A stretch of DNA of 64,000 nucleotides from Marinomonas sp. THO17 (GTDB taxonomy: Bacteria > Pseudomonadota > Gammaproteobacteria > Pseudomonadales > Marinomonadaceae): positions 624,501 to 688,500 of the forward strand of contig NZ_AP031575.1 in NCBI RefSeq assembly GCF_040436405.1, in the 5' to 3' direction. Under the pieces are notes generated by a model. It had not been told where the DNA came from. It did no database searches and saw nothing but the letters and a program-made list of their open reading frames with translations. This document shows positions 63,104 through 64,000 of this stretch, piece by piece. Position 1 is the stretch's first letter. Each line of letters starts with the position of its first letter. The position numbers and the translations under genes are program-made.

Positions 63104-64000
63104 TTAATCAAAAGAAGTGTGTTTCTTTAGACGCTTAAAAAACAATGGATCCCAATCAGAAACCTGCATTTCTGATACTTGATGATAAATAAAATTGCTT
63201 TGCTGAACGGAGGCATCCACCGCGCCACTTTTTTTGAGCAATTCACAAGCAATCAATCGCAATTCGTATTTATCTTTATTTGCGTTGGCTTTTTTGATTT
63301 TGTCTTCAATAAAAAGCAGCGCTTCTGCTAAGCCTTGTTCGGCAAGAATGCTGTCAATTTCGTCTTTCACTGAGCTGCTTGACGAAGCATTAGCCGCACC
63401 GATTGACGAAGCATTCGACTCATTTAATAGCCATTCTTTTGCTTCATCAGAGGCGAAAGGCGAGCCGTCTTTGAAACAAAGCGTGAAGACGTCTGGATAA
63501 GCATCGACAAATCGTTGCGTTTCATAATGAATTCTTTGCGCCAAACTGGATTGACCCAAAGCGAGCGTAATTGAATAACTCAACCACTGACCATCCAGCC
63601 AAAATGGTGCCATACTGATGGTATTTTCCACACGTAACCAAAGCTCGTGAGTCGGTTCGGATAAGGACGAAAAGTACTCTTTTACGCGCTCTTTCGGTGG
63701 CGCCATAATCAGGGTTTTATTGTCTTTGGCATCTGGCAAAGCCTGAATAGACGACCATAAAACATAACGCCGAATGCTTAATGCCAGAAGCGCATCACCA
63801 TCATTAGACTGAACGATATCGGCCACTTCAAGACACTTTGACTTAACCTCTTTCTCCGGTGTAACCGCCGCTTTATTGTCTGTTTCTGCAAAAGCGCCAT
63901 GACGATTGGCAGCGGCTTTTGCCTCCTCTTTGGTTGACGCGCTTAATGCGAGTCTCTCTTTCTCACTGGTGAACTTTCGTTTTACCCGAATCAATAAAGC
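63104..64000 (-). CDS. tssA: T6SS protein TssA, VasJ-type, C-terminal part
   Basis: The frame is open to the window edge, so the start is missing. The visible part has an ImpA-like stretch (LLALSIRRYVLWSSIQALPD) followed by the VasJ C-terminal domain (LWLRVENTISMAPFWLDGQW, LAQRIHYETQRFVDAYPDVF), with an Ala/Ser-rich linker (about 195-210). TssA proteins organise sheath assembly and cap the growing tail. A C-terminal helical part ends DPLFFKRLKKHTSFD. It is followed directly by tssM. Confidence 0.82.
   Translation of the reverse strand, partial: ALLIRVKRKFTSEKERLALSASTKEEAKAAANRHGAFAETDNKAAVTPEKEVKSKCLEVADIVQSNDGDALLALSIRRYVLWSSIQALPDAKDNKTLIMAPPKERVKEYFSSLSEPTHELWLRVENTISMAPFWLDGQWLSYSITLALGQSSLAQRIHYETQRFVDAYPDVFTLCFKDGSPFASDEAKEWLLNESNASSIGAANASSSSSVKDEIDSILAEQGLAEALLFIEDKIKKANANKDKYELRLIACELLKKSGAVDASVQQSNFIYHQVSEMQVSDWDPLFFKRLKKHTSFD

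Overview
The window looks like a chromosomal piece of a marine gammaproteobacterium, most likely an Oceanospirillales genus such as Marinomonas. This is inferred from the mix of gene families (YajQ, SrmB, YnjBCD-type ABC transporter, 4.5S RNA, stand-alone HisI) and moderate base composition; no marker gene settles the genus.

Layout. Positions 1-12.2 kb are housekeeping genes: the tail of a BCCT transporter, yajQ, a PanE-like reductase, a CvfB-type RNA-binding protein, a DUF1415 protein, srmB, a three-gene envelope operon built around a DUF4105 lipoprotein, ribA, an Lrp-type regulator and leuA. From 12.2 to 32.2 kb come an S24 phage-type repressor, a histidine kinase paired with a PhnD-like binding protein, the 4.5S RNA gene, a QueD-like protein with hisI, a chemoreceptor behind a good sigma-54 promoter, a glutamine amidotransferase, a 2OG-Fe(II) oxygenase, a UvrD-like helicase, an AstE-like deacylase, a YnjBCD-type transporter, a glutathione peroxidase, a DUF3524 glycosyltransferase, a dienelactone hydrolase and YaeQ. 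From 32.2 to 39.3 kb lies accessory DNA: a DUF1127 gene with a small upstream ORF, a divergent cro/repressor-like pair, a csrA paralogue behind a near-perfect LexA box, a large double-Cache protein, several simple-sequence repeats and small lipoprotein genes.

The most notable region is 39.4-64 kb, all on the minus strand. Read from right to left it is a type VI secretion (T6SS) block: TssA (cut by the window), TssM, a sigma-54 promoter, Hcp, two near-identical VgrGs with different tails, and a PoNe-type DNase effector with its PoNi immunity gene. Behind that pair sit five further units of about 1435 bp. Each has a transcription terminator, an N-terminally truncated PoNe toxin tip and a complete PoNi immunity gene. 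A VgrG remnant then leads to a second effector (LytM-like plus GH19-like peptidoglycan hydrolase) with a periplasmic immunity protein, followed by an orphan tip/immunity pair and a further broken tip. So two unrelated toxin families at one locus each carry a downstream reservoir of displaced tips with intact immunity genes.

Within the PoNe/PoNi array, variation is concentrated in about 20 residues of the toxin C-terminus and the first 85 or so residues of the immunity protein. Both sides are flanked by near-identical DNA, as expected if tips are swapped by homologous recombination while old immunities are kept. The most distal unit carries almost the same tip and immunity type as the currently expressed effector.
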